Source: Methanoregula sp. | Lineage (GTDB): Archaea; Halobacteriota; Methanomicrobia; Methanomicrobiales; Methanospirillaceae | Reading direction: 5' to 3' | DNA length: 64,000 nucleotides | Assembly: GCF_023227875.1 (NCBI RefSeq) | Contig: NZ_JALOCH010000014.1 | Location: 4,339 to 68,338, forward strand | Part shown: positions 41,149 to 50,097 of the stretch, in pieces | How positions within the stretch are numbered: position 1 is the stretch's first letter | How the letters are laid out: each line of letters begins with the position of its first letter | Translations under genes and position numbers: made by a program | The notes under the pieces: generated by a model | Told to the model about the DNA's origin: nothing | Seen by the model: only the letters and a program-made list of their open reading frames with translations | Database searches by the model: none

Positions 41149-41991
41149 ATGAGCGGAGATGTGCCTGTTGATGAAGGGATGACTGCAAACCCCGGGATGC
41201 GGGATATGAAGGATCCCGGCTACGAGATCTTCATCATCCTCGTCTCCGTCCTGTCGGTTTGTAACCTCCTGGTCACATGGATCCCCGGTATCGATGGGGA
41301 TGCCATCCACGTCATCGAGGTGATCAACTTCTTCCTCACGATCATCTTCCTTGCGGATTTCTTGTTCCGGCTGTTCACAGCCGAATCGAAGAGACACTAT
41401 TTCTATATGGACTGGGGATGGGCAGACCTCCTCGCGAGCATTCCCGCCCTGCGTATCCTGCGGCTCTTCCGGATCTTCAAGGCCTACCGGCTCCTCAACC
41501 GGTACGGTGGCCGGAACATCTTCAGCCAGCTCAAAAAGCACCGTGCAGAGAGCGTGCTCTAGATCGTCATCTTCTGCGTGATGCTCGTCATCGAGAGCGG
41601 CGCATTTCTCGTGCTCATGGCTGAGCGTTCAGCGCCCGATGCCAACATCCAGTCCGCATCCGATGCAATGTGGTGGGTCTACGTCACCATCACGACCGTG
41701 GGCTATGGTGACCGGTACCCGGTGACTACCATGGGACGGCTGGTTGGTATCCTCGTGATGACCATGGGTGTCGGCCTCTTCGGTACCCTTGCCGGTTTTA
41801 TTGCGAACAAGCTCCTTGCACCGGATACTGACGATGTTCCCGAACATGGTGAGGTAACTGGCACGGGAAGCAGCGATCTTGCAGACATCCGGGAAGCCCT
41901 ACGGGAACAGAACCGGCAGAACGAACAGCTGCAGATCCGGCTGGAACGGATCGAGCAGCATATGAGGGGGAAGCCGCCAAAAGGGACATGA
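41149..41991 (+). pseudogene. Potassium channel interrupted by an in-frame TAG
   Basis: Residues 1-137 encode an S1-S4-like domain (FEIFIILVSVLSVCNLLVTWIPG, FFLTIIFLADFLFRLF, ALRILRLFRIFKAYRLL). After TAG at 41560-41562 the same frame continues at once with the pore module: IVIFCVMLVIESGAFLVL, filter TTVGYGD, S6 and a C-terminal coiled coil. Together it is a full-length voltage-gated-type K+ channel of about 280 residues. The stop is the only defect, so it is a very recent nonsense mutation, a sequencing error or a suppressed codon. A pore-only product from a start at 41578 is conceivable. Confidence 0.8.
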
Positions 41992-42156
41992 TCCCCACTC
42001 GCGGGAGTGTGGGGCTGTTTCCCGGACTGTTTGGATAGAAATGCTTTCCGGCTGCTTTACGAGAGGAACAGCACGTCCAAATGTTCGCCGGTGCAAGTGT
42101 TTTTATAAGATTCGGTCCCCACTTTATCCGCAATATATAGGCTGGTGGTCCTGGTA

Positions 42157-42693
42157 GTGAAGTGGCAGTACCTTCTCATGATCGGTATTGTGGTCGTCCT
42201 TGTCCTTACTGCCGGATGCACGGATGAAGAAGCCCCGGATCAGGCACTTCCGCCAAAAGACAGTATCCAGCCGGGCCAGGTGCTGGTCACCGTTGGTGAC
42301 GTGGCCGGCGATGGCCTGCCGGGGGGGACGATCGATACCATCACCTTCGCCGTGGGACTTGTCCCGGGTGAAGCACCCGTTGACATGGAGAAGATCTCCA
42401 TCGTTTATGCCGACACCATAAAGACGGAAACCCTTGTCCCGGTTGAAGGCTTCCGGGGCGATCCTTCCCGGGGTGAGTGGGGGATCCTGTACGTGGCCGA
42501 TGAGATCGGCAATGTCAATAACCGGCTTGAGGACAAGGAGCAGTTTATCATAAAGATTAACCCATGGGCGTACCTCCCCGCGAACCGGATGGTCACCATT
42601 GTTGTCAGGACCGCCCAGGGTGCCCCCCTGACCTTCCGGCGTCTCGCCCCTTCGACCATTGTCGAGACGAATAATGTTCTTACGCCTCTGTAA
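42157..42693 (+). CDS. Lipoprotein with archaellin-like domain
   Basis: 178 residues from the GTG at 42157 (GGTGGT upstream). The N-terminus is a lipobox-type signal (IGIVVVLVLTAGC). The body (GTIDTITFAVGLVPGEAPVDMEKISIVYAD then EQFIIKINP) resembles the outer domain of archaeal flagellins (archaellins) without their class III signal peptide. Probably a surface-anchored relative with another role. Confidence 0.7.
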   Translation: MKWQYLLMIGIVVVLVLTAGCTDEEAPDQALPPKDSIQPGQVLVTVGDVAGDGLPGGTIDTITFAVGLVPGEAPVDMEKISIVYADTIKTETLVPVEGFRGDPSRGEWGILYVADEIGNVNNRLEDKEQFIIKINPWAYLPANRMVTIVVRTAQGAPLTFRRLAPSTIVETNNVLTPL

Positions 42694-42852
42694 TACAGAC
42701 TGGCGGTCGTTCCACCTTTTTTGTATCAATAAGCCTCTTCAGACACTGCGGTTACAGCGAGGCGTGACCTGAATTAACGGGATTGAACTGTACCGGAAAA
42801 GAGGGTTGTTATATTCATTGCTGAACGGGTTCAGCATTCAGCAGGGAAATGA

Positions 42853-44289
42853 TCAGTACGTCCGGCCTACAAGCGTTGCCTTGCCGGGTTTCCCGCAGAC
42901 AATGCACTTCCCGTCCGTTGACGCAACGTAGGGAGAACGGACCTCAGTGCCGAGGATACTCGAGTTCGCCATTTCCTCGATTGCATCGCCACAACCCCGT
43001 TCTCGGCACCAGTGGACGACCCCAACCTTTCCATCGTTGAGCGCTGCGTTGAGCGTGTCCATCGAATCAACAGGGCAGAGGTGCGACTTCGTGTGCTCAT
43101 CGGCTTTCTCACGGACCGCGGCCGTGATCTCACCGAGTACCCGGGAAACACCATCGCAGACAGTCGCGAGTTCGAGGGAACTCTTCTCCCCCGTCCGCTT
43201 CACGGCCATCACTTTCCCCCCGTCAAGGTCTCTCGGGCCCAGTTCAAGCCGGAGCGGTACGCCCCGGAGCTCCCACCAGTAGTATTTCGCACCGGGCCGC
43301 ATGTCGCGGGTGTCCATCTTCACCCGGAAGCCGGCCGCCTTCAGGTCGGCTTCCAGTTTCTGCGCAGCCGCGAGCACATCCTCGTGTCGTTTCCCGATCG
43401 TGATCGGGACGATGACTGCCTGGACCGGTGCTACAGCCGGCGGGAGGATGAGACCCTTGTCATCGCCGTGTATGCTGATGAGGGTGGCGATGCACCGTTC
43501 CGAGATCCCGTAACAGGTCTGGTTCGCCAGCTGCTGCTCGCCGTTCTTGTCCTCGTAATTGATGGAGAAGGTCTTCGAGAAGTGCGTACCTAGGTGGTGG
43601 ACGGTTCCGATCTGGAGTGTCTTCCCGCCCGGCATGATCGCGTCTACGGCAATCGTGTAATCGGCACCCGGGAACTTGTCCCAGTCCGGGCGCTTCGATA
43701 TGGTGACGGGGATGCAGAGCCCGTCATAGAACTCTTTTGTCAGGGCCAGCTCGTACTCCACCTGTGCTTCTGCCTCGTCCCACGTGGCATGCACCGTGTG
43801 GGACTCCATGAACGAGGTGATCTCGCGGAGCCGGATCAGCGGCCGGGTCTGCTTGGTCTCGTACCGGAACGTATTCACGATCTGGTAGTACCTCATCGGC
43901 AAGTCGGCATGGGAACGGAGCCAGAGTGCGTACATCGGGTAGATCGCGGTCTCGCTCGTGGGCCTGAGGGCGAGTTTGACATCAAGAGGGGTTGTGCCCC
44001 CGTGGGTCACCCAGTAGACCTCGTTCTCGAAGCCCTTGATGTGCTCGGCCTCCTTCATGAACTCCTGTTCGGGGATCAGGAGCGGGAAGAGTGTTTCCTG
44101 GTGGTCGCGGTCGAGGAGGTCCCGGAGCCCGTTGTACACGAATTTGCGGATCGCAAACCCGTACGGGTACCAGACATAGAGTCCCTTGACGGGGTAGCGG
44201 ACATCCATGATCTCTGCCCGCCAGAGAATGTCATTATACCACCCGGAAAAGTCCTGCTTTGGCGGCAGGGTGCCTGTATCATCGTCCAT
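42853..44289 (-). CDS. proS: Prolyl-tRNA synthetase
   Basis: 478 residues, the archaeal/eukaryotic-type ProRS. Class II motif 2 is seen (IVNTFRYETKQTRPLIRLREI), preceded by LRPTSETAIYPMY, and motif 3-type LELGPRDL follows. The C-terminal zinc-binding domain has CRERGCGDAIEE and CIVCGKPG. The C-terminal Tyr matches the family's conserved last residue. It attaches proline to tRNA-Pro. Followed upstream by two membrane-protein genes on the same strand. Confidence 0.96.
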   Translation of the reverse strand: MDDDTGTLPPKQDFSGWYNDILWRAEIMDVRYPVKGLYVWYPYGFAIRKFVYNGLRDLLDRDHQETLFPLLIPEQEFMKEAEHIKGFENEVYWVTHGGTTPLDVKLALRPTSETAIYPMYALWLRSHADLPMRYYQIVNTFRYETKQTRPLIRLREITSFMESHTVHATWDEAEAQVEYELALTKEFYDGLCIPVTISKRPDWDKFPGADYTIAVDAIMPGGKTLQIGTVHHLGTHFSKTFSINYEDKNGEQQLANQTCYGISERCIATLISIHGDDKGLILPPAVAPVQAVIVPITIGKRHEDVLAAAQKLEADLKAAGFRVKMDTRDMRPGAKYYWWELRGVPLRLELGPRDLDGGKVMAVKRTGEKSSLELATVCDGVSRVLGEITAAVREKADEHTKSHLCPVDSMDTLNAALNDGKVGVVHWCRERGCGDAIEEMANSSILGTEVRSPYVASTDGKCIVCGKPGKATLVGRTY

Positions 44290-44301
44290 TTAAGCGTCCT
44301 C

Positions 44302-44868
44302 TTAAGCTACTAGAGATATGACCACCGGCGTAATAAAAGCCTCGACACACGCGGCAATGGCAACCAGCGGGAGGACATAAAGGATGAAAAGCCGGGCGAA
44401 TCGTGTTACCTCCGCCCCGGTATCCGTCTCGCCGTACCATTCCGCGATCAGGGACTGGGCGAGCAGGACACCGAGCGCCCCCGCGATGATAAACGCGGGG
44501 ATCTCGAAGATCCCGTGCGGGACGAGTGCGGCAGCAACGAAGAGGGCAGAGTGCGTCTCGTGGACGATCTCCATGATCGCCCCGATCACAATCCCGTTCA
44601 GGCTCATGATGAAGATCGTCAGGATCCCAAACGAAGCACCGCCAAGGAAGAGGAGAATGCAGGCGCCGAGATTGTTCAAAAAGAGTTTTACGCACATGTC
44701 GAGGGTATCCCCCGTGGAGAACTGCCCTGCGACTTCTTTCTCGAACAGTTCCATGAGCTGTTCACCCACCGCCGGGTTCTGCGCCGACCCGATCCACCCG
44801 ACGCACATCGTCGTCATGAAAAGGAGGAGGATGATGATCAGTGCATTCGCCAGCGGTGAATTAGACAT
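44302..44868 (-). CDS. SpoIIM-family membrane protein
   Basis: 188 residues with five or six membrane helices. The SpoIIM (DUF95) core is clear: NNLGACILLFLGGASFGILTIFIMSLNG and LVPHGIFEIPAFIIAGALG. The archaeal function is unknown. Its start overlaps the stop of the DUF63 gene by 8 bp, and proS follows 12 bp after, forming an apparent operon DUF63-spoIIM-proS. Confidence 0.9.
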   Translation of the reverse strand: MSNSPLANALIIILLLFMTTMCVGWIGSAQNPAVGEQLMELFEKEVAGQFSTGDTLDMCVKLFLNNLGACILLFLGGASFGILTIFIMSLNGIVIGAIMEIVHETHSALFVAAALVPHGIFEIPAFIIAGALGVLLAQSLIAEWYGETDTGAEVTRFARLFILYVLPLVAIAACVEAFITPVVISLVA

Positions 44869-45727
44869 ACAGGACCATCCGCACCATGTCCCGGATGCCC
44901 GGGGCGAACCCCACCACGATCATCGCGAGGAGCACAAGGTGCCAGAACGCCGTGTTCGCCTCCCTGCGGTATAATTCCATGACATAGATGGCCGGGAAGA
45001 GGACCACGAGTTTTAAGGGATACATCACGAATGCCGTGCCCGTGAGATTGATCAGGCCCGATCCCACGACATGCTGCTCCAGGTACTGGAGGGTCGGGTG
45101 GAGTTCGATGCCGAAACTCGTGGCGCTGGCATCAAGGAGCTGGCCAAAGAGCAGGGTGATGTAGAGCGGGTCGCGGACATATTCCCACCGGCAGACGTAT
45201 TTCATGAACGACCAGACAAGACCGGTGGCGACCAGTGCCATGAGAAGGATGGCGAAGAAGACGAAGAGGTCAATGCCGTAATGGGTTGTGCTCCATGCAA
45301 CAAGGACGAGTGACGCGACAAAGACGGTCAGGACACCGGCCCAGAAATAAAAAGTGAGGAAGTGGCTGGTCAACCCCTTGAGCGTAAGGTACCGGGACAG
45401 GAAGAGGATGCTGATCGTATAGAAGAAGAGGACGAAGTAGATGAGCGGGGTGATGAGGAGATACTTGAAATCGCCGGTGATCATGCCGGTGTCCTCGATC
45501 ACCCGCATGACGCCGCCCAGGACCACGTAGGGGAGCGTGGAGAGGATGAATGTCGCGTCGATCTTAAAGCCGATATCGGAGAGCCACGTTGACGTCGTCA
45601 GCCAGCGGTAGAGTAAATAAACGCCGATTACAAGGATAAGGGCGTAGGTGAGCGTATCGACTACGTTATAGGGCTGCCCGAGCCGTATGGGATCGATGTA
45701 ATATTTGTATATGAAATCACTAATCAT
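44861..45727 (-). CDS. DUF63 family membrane protein
   Basis: 288 residues with about seven to eight membrane spans. DUF63 blocks: DPIRLGQPYNVVDTLTYALIL, DIGFKIDATFILSTLPYVVLGGVMRVIED and GQLLDASATSFGIELH. The family is archaeal and uncharacterised. Its start is only 2 bp from the divergent egsA frame, so its promoter must lie within egsA. Confidence 0.9.
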   Translation of the reverse strand: MISDFIYKYYIDPIRLGQPYNVVDTLTYALILVIGVYLLYRWLTTSTWLSDIGFKIDATFILSTLPYVVLGGVMRVIEDTGMITGDFKYLLITPLIYFVLFFYTISILFLSRYLTLKGLTSHFLTFYFWAGVLTVFVASLVLVAWSTTHYGIDLFVFFAILLMALVATGLVWSFMKYVCRWEYVRDPLYITLLFGQLLDASATSFGIELHPTLQYLEQHVVGSGLINLTGTAFVMYPLKLVVLFPAIYVMELYRREANTAFWHLVLLAMIVVGFAPGIRDMVRMVLYV

Positions 45728-45729
45728 CC

Positions 45730-46818
45730 ATGATCACAATGAGCGCAGATGCAATAAAATTACTCAAAGAGAAGGTCTTTGACAAGTCCCGATGGATGCA
45801 GATGCCCCGCGACGTGGTGATCGGCCACGACGTGTTCGGCCAGCTGCCTGCGGTCTGCGAAGACTTAAAACTCGGGAAGACTGCGCTCATGATCTCCGGG
45901 AAGAGCACGATGGGCCTGGCCGGTAACCGGGTGAAGGAGATCCTCGCAAAGATCTGTGACGTGACACCGTTCTTTGCCGAGGAGATCAGCCTGCCGGTGA
46001 TCAAGGCCGCCGAGAAGGCGGCAGCGGACGCCGATTTCCTGATGGGCGTTGGAGGCGGCCGGGTGATCGATACCGCGAAGATCGTCTCCTACAACCTCGA
46101 CCGCCCGTTCATCTCTATTCCTACTGCAGCATCGCACGATGGCATCGCCTCTGCACGCGCCTCGGTCTCCCTTGAAGGCGGGCATTCCTCGCTGGAAGCC
46201 CAACCTCCGATGGCGATCGTTGCTGACACCGGCATCATCGCCGCCGCTCCCCACCGGCTCCTTGCCGCGGGATGTGCGGACGTTATCTCGAATTATACCG
46301 CGATCCTCGACTGGGAGCTTGCAAGCCGGGTAAAAGGTGAACCCGTGAGCGAATATGCGATCGCGCTCTCGAAGATGACCGCGGAGATCCTGGTGAAGAA
46401 CGCGGACCTGATCAAACCCCACCAGGAGCAGTCAGCGTGGTTTGTAACAAAGGCGCTGGTCTCCAGCGGGGTGGCGATGAGTATTGCCGGGTCATCACGA
46501 CCGGCGAGCGGCGGGGAGCACAAATTCTCCCATGCTCTTGACCGGCTCGCCCCCGGCAAGGCACTCCACGGGGAGAGCTGCGGGATCGGCACCATCATCT
46601 CCATGTACCTGCACGGCGGGGATTGGAAGGGGATCCGTGCGTCCTTAAGGAGCATCGGCGCACCGGTGACCCCCGCGGAAGTCGGGATCGACGACGCTAT
46701 AGCCGTCGAGGCGCTCCTGATGGCAAAGGATATCCGTCCCGAGCGCTTTACCATATTCGACATGGGGCTGACACGGGAATCGGCAGAGAGCCTCGTGCAG
46801 ATGCTCTATTCAGAGTGA
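45730..46818 (+). CDS. egsA: sn-Glycerol-1-phosphate dehydrogenase
   Basis: 362 residues from the first ATG; ATG at 45739 or later is possible since homologues begin near KSRWMQMPRDVVIGH. It reduces dihydroxyacetone phosphate to sn-glycerol-1-phosphate, the stereospecific first step of archaeal lipids. Seen: GVGGGRVIDTAK (nucleotide loop), FISIPTAASHDGIASARAS (zinc ligand Asp), and GEHKFSHALD and GEHGESCGIG-like LHGESCGIGT (zinc His). It almost abuts the divergent DUF63 gene. Confidence 0.96.
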   Translation: MITMSADAIKLLKEKVFDKSRWMQMPRDVVIGHDVFGQLPAVCEDLKLGKTALMISGKSTMGLAGNRVKEILAKICDVTPFFAEEISLPVIKAAEKAAADADFLMGVGGGRVIDTAKIVSYNLDRPFISIPTAASHDGIASARASVSLEGGHSSLEAQPPMAIVADTGIIAAAPHRLLAAGCADVISNYTAILDWELASRVKGEPVSEYAIALSKMTAEILVKNADLIKPHQEQSAWFVTKALVSSGVAMSIAGSSRPASGGEHKFSHALDRLAPGKALHGESCGIGTIISMYLHGGDWKGIRASLRSIGAPVTPAEVGIDDAIAVEALLMAKDIRPERFTIFDMGLTRESAESLVQMLYSE

Positions 46819-46829
46819 GGCGGTCGCAT

Positions 46830-47276
46830 ATGGCAGAAACAAAGACGAAAGTGACACTGGTGGGGACGGTGCTTGCAAAGCAGGGCACGGAGTTCATCTA
46901 CGAAGGTGAAGTTGCGGACTGCGGGACCTGCAAGGTGAAGAAGGCCTGCCACAACCTCCAGAAGGGCCGGAAGTACCGGATCGTCTCTGTCCGGACAACG
47001 CACCACGAGTGTGCTGTCCACCTCAACGGTGCAACTGCGGTCGAGGTGACAGAAGCCCCGATCACCCTCCTGATCAGCCCGGAGATGGCGATCATCAACT
47101 CGAAGATCAAGCCGGAGTTCTCGTGCAACAAGCATGACTGCCGGAGTTTTGACCTCTGCCGTCCTGAAGGGGTAACGGACGGGGAGAAGTATATCGTGGT
47201 GGATGTGCTGGGCAATGCCCCGGACATCTGCGAGAAGGGCCGGGCCCTGAAACTGGTGGAGATCAAGCCGGCATAA
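46830..47276 (+). CDS. UPF0179 family Cys-rich protein
   Basis: 148 residues from the ATG at 46830; the longer frame overlaps egsA. Paired cysteines (CGTCKVKKACHNL, and CNKHDCRSFDLC further on) are typical of UPF0179 of methanogens and suggest Zn or Fe-S binding. Function unknown. It lies 11 bp after egsA. Confidence 0.88.
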   Translation: MAETKTKVTLVGTVLAKQGTEFIYEGEVADCGTCKVKKACHNLQKGRKYRIVSVRTTHHECAVHLNGATAVEVTEAPITLLISPEMAIINSKIKPEFSCNKHDCRSFDLCRPEGVTDGEKYIVVDVLGNAPDICEKGRALKLVEIKPA

Positions 47277-47302
47277 TTTCCCGCGAGCTTTTTTGTAAAA
47301 GA

Positions 47303-48172
47303 TTATGGGAGGGAACGTGTTCTCTTCCACACGCGTTCCGCCAGCAGCACCAGCGATTCGTAACCCTCGACATCGCGGCACCACCGCTCCGGTATGGCGG
47401 CGAGCCCCCGGTATGCTCCGGCAAGTGCACCGCAGCAGGCGCCGACCGTGTCCGCGTCTCCGCCAAGATTCACTGCCGAGAGGACTGCATGTTCGAACGT
47501 CCGCGACTCCATGAAACAGGAGAGCGCCGCGTGCGAACACTGCACCGCATCGAGTCCCGGTATTATAGAATAATTCCGGTAATTGCCGAGAACCGTGTGT
47601 ACCTCCGGATGTGTACAGAGCGACCGGGCGTGCCGGAACGCCGCACCGCGTGAAGACCCCCGCACCATATCGCTCACCATCACGTTCAGGAATGCGGAGC
47701 AGTGGCCACCAACCGGGTCGTAATGCGTGAGCCGCGAGCAGGTTAAGCTGAGCTCATAAACCTGCGGTGCGGGACAGAAGATCCCAAGGGGGAAGCCCCG
47801 CATCACGCTCCCGTTGGACCGGCTGCCATGCCTGCGCTGGTGCACTCGATATGCGGCATGGTGCGGCAGGGTGCCGGATCCGATCAGATCGAAAAACGCA
47901 GAGGATGTCGGACCATACCATTCCGGGCGTTGAATATATCCCCGGAATAACCGCGTAACGAGGTCATCCGGGTCAAAGCATCCGCATGAAGCGAGCGATT
48001 CCGCAACTGCCATGGCCTGCAGCGTATCGTCCGTGACTTCACCTTTCTTCCGGAAATGGCGCCCTCCGGGCCGCATTTGAGCCAGCCAGACTTCAGGTTT
48101 TCGAGATCCTTCAAGTGGCGCACCCAACGCGTCCCCAATTGCGAGCCCAACCAGCGATCCCACGTGCCGCAT
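47303..48172 (-). CDS. ADP-ribosylglycohydrolase family protein
   Basis: 289 residues from the ATG at 48172. Family signatures: GLAIGDALGAPLEG, VTDDTLQAMA (Thr-Asp-Asp metal site), GSVMRGFPLGIF and NLGGDADTVGACCGALAGAYRG (second metal site). The enzyme removes ADP-ribose from modified proteins, as DraG does for nitrogenase reductase. No nitrogenase genes are nearby, so the target is unknown. Confidence 0.92.
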   Translation of the reverse strand: MRHVGSLVGLAIGDALGAPLEGSRKPEVWLAQMRPGGRHFRKKGEVTDDTLQAMAVAESLASCGCFDPDDLVTRLFRGYIQRPEWYGPTSSAFFDLIGSGTLPHHAAYRVHQRRHGSRSNGSVMRGFPLGIFCPAPQVYELSLTCSRLTHYDPVGGHCSAFLNVMVSDMVRGSSRGAAFRHARSLCTHPEVHTVLGNYRNYSIIPGLDAVQCSHAALSCFMESRTFEHAVLSAVNLGGDADTVGACCGALAGAYRGLAAIPERWCRDVEGYESLVLLAERVWKRTRSLP

Positions 48173-48247
48173 TGTTCCTGATATAAACCTCACCAATAAG
48201 ATATATCTGTCCCACGAAAAAAGGATCATTTTGGAAAAGGTGATAGT

Positions 48248-48514
48248 GTGCAAAAGGAAGAGTTGCTGCATTTACACATGCTGATGATCCACATCAAGAA
48301 GTACTATGAGGGCGTCACCAGTGAAGAGATCGGAACCGAACGCTACAATTCCATGGCAATTTCGCCGGTCCATATCCACAAGGACAAGAAAGCCCACAAG
48401 GATGCCCTCCTCACGCTTGGAGATGAGATTGTAACCCATATCCACCACCGCCCCGTGCATGTGGTGAACTATTCTTCTGAGACTGCATCCCTGAAAGTTG
48501 CAGCCGAACATTAA
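48248..48514 (+). CDS. UPF0058 family protein
   Basis: 88 residues from a GTG start behind AAGGTGAT. KEELLHLHMLMIHIKKYYE and ISPVHIHKDKKAHKDALLTLG are hallmarks of UPF0058, a His-rich archaeal family likely to bind metal. Function unknown. elp3 starts 5 bp later. Confidence 0.9.
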   Translation: MQKEELLHLHMLMIHIKKYYEGVTSEEIGTERYNSMAISPVHIHKDKKAHKDALLTLGDEIVTHIHHRPVHVVNYSSETASLKVAAEH

Positions 48515-48519
48515 CCTTT

Positions 48520-50097
48520 ATGGATGAGGCACTGGTGCTCCGGGAGATGATCTCCCGCATCCTCACCCTGCCCCCCGGTGATGACTCTGTCATTGCGGCC
48601 AAGATCGAGATCTGCCGGAAATATTCCCTGCATGCGGTACCGAAGAACTCGGCAATCCTTGCCGTGGCACGACCGGAGGAACGGGAGAGCCTGCGGAAGA
48701 TCCTGCTCGTCAAGCCGAGCCGGACACTGTCAGGTGTAGCTCCGGTTGCTGTAATGACCTCCCCTGCCCCCTGCCCCCACGGGAAGTGCCTGCCCTGCCC
48801 GGGCGGGCCGGACCACCCGTTCCATTCCCCGCAGAGTTACACGGGAGAGGAGCCTGCAGCAAAACGTGCCCGGGAGCATGAGTATGACCCGTTCCGGCAG
48901 GTGCATGCCCGTCTCGAACAGTTCGAGGTTCTCGGCCACCGCGTGGACAAGGTAGAGCTGATCGTAATGGGCGGGACGATGACCGCCCGGCCGGTGGAGT
49001 ACCAGGAGGCGTTTGTCTCCCGGTGCATCGAGGCGATGAACACGTACCCGGGGGGTGCCCCGGCCCCGCAGCCGGTACCGGTTCCCGATGTCGAAGCGGC
49101 GAACGAGACCTCGGAGGTCCGCTGCGTGGCAATCACGTTCGAGACCCGTCCCGACTGGTGTCGGCGGGAACATATCGACCGGATGCTCTCCCTTGGCGTC
49201 ACGAAAGTGGAACTTGGTGTCCAGCACACGGACGATGCGATTCTCACGTACAACCGGCGCGGATGTACGGTCGCGGATACCGTGGAGGTCAACACCCTCC
49301 TCCGCGATGCGGGCCTGAAAGTCGGGTTCCACATGATGCCGAACCTCCCCTCATCCTCGATCGAGTCCGACAGAGTGATGTTCGAGACAATCTTCTCTGA
49401 CCCGAGGTTCAAGCCGGACTTCCTGAAGATCTACCCCACGCTCGTCACTCCGGGCTCGGAGATCGAAGACCTCTGGCAGCGCGGCGGCTACTCCCCGTAT
49501 GGTGAGGCTGAACTTGTGGATCTGATCGCGTACGGGAAGTTGCTTATACCGGAGTTCACCCGGCTCCAGCGGATCCAGCGTGACATCCCGGCGAACCTGA
49601 TCGTAGCCGGCTCAAAGCATTCCAACTTCCGCCAGCTTGCCCAGAACCGGCTGAAAAAACTCGGAAAACGCTGCCGGTGCATCCGCTGCCGGGAGATCGG
49701 TCGTCTCCCCTCGCTTGAGGAAACCGAAGTCCAGGTCCTGCAGTACGAGGCGTGCGGCGGCCAGGAGTACTTCATATCGGCAGTATCCGGGGACTCCCTG
49801 ATCGGGTTTGCCCGGCTCCGGTTCCCCTCGCAGGTATATCGTCCCGAGCTTGACGGTGCAGCGCTCCTGCGGGAGCTGCACGTATACGGCAGCCTTGTCC
49901 CGGTCGGTGTGGACGCCGATACGGACGAATGGCAGCACCGGAACTATGGCAGGGTGCTCCTCTCAAAGGCCGAAGAGATTGTAGCAGGAGCGGGGTACAA
50001 CAACCTCGCCATCATGAGCGGCATCGGTGTACGACCCTATTACCGCAGGCAGGGCTATGAACGTAAAGGGCCCTATATGGTTAAGGGGTTACCATGA
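48520..50097 (+). CDS. elp3: tRNA uridine-34 modification enzyme Elp3
   Basis: 525 residues. The radical SAM site is CPHGKCLPC (C85, C90, C93; CX4CX2C), as in archaeal Elp3, and the C-terminal third is a GNAT acetyltransferase (ELHVYGSLVPVG...NYGRVLLSKAEEIV). It makes 5-carboxymethyl uridine at the wobble base using acetyl-CoA and SAM. Its stop overlaps the priS start by 4 bp. Confidence 0.95.
   Translation: MDEALVLREMISRILTLPPGDDSVIAAKIEICRKYSLHAVPKNSAILAVARPEERESLRKILLVKPSRTLSGVAPVAVMTSPAPCPHGKCLPCPGGPDHPFHSPQSYTGEEPAAKRAREHEYDPFRQVHARLEQFEVLGHRVDKVELIVMGGTMTARPVEYQEAFVSRCIEAMNTYPGGAPAPQPVPVPDVEAANETSEVRCVAITFETRPDWCRREHIDRMLSLGVTKVELGVQHTDDAILTYNRRGCTVADTVEVNTLLRDAGLKVGFHMMPNLPSSSIESDRVMFETIFSDPRFKPDFLKIYPTLVTPGSEIEDLWQRGGYSPYGEAELVDLIAYGKLLIPEFTRLQRIQRDIPANLIVAGSKHSNFRQLAQNRLKKLGKRCRCIRCREIGRLPSLEETEVQVLQYEACGGQEYFISAVSGDSLIGFARLRFPSQVYRPELDGAALLRELHVYGSLVPVGVDADTDEWQHRNYGRVLLSKAEEIVAGAGYNNLAIMSGIGVRPYYRRQGYERKGPYMVKGLP

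Noticed and set aside
41560..41562. Pyrrolysine codon
   Set aside because: No pyl genes are in the window, the protein is not a methylamine methyltransferase, and Methanomicrobiales are not known as pyrrolysine users; a nonsense mutation is simpler.
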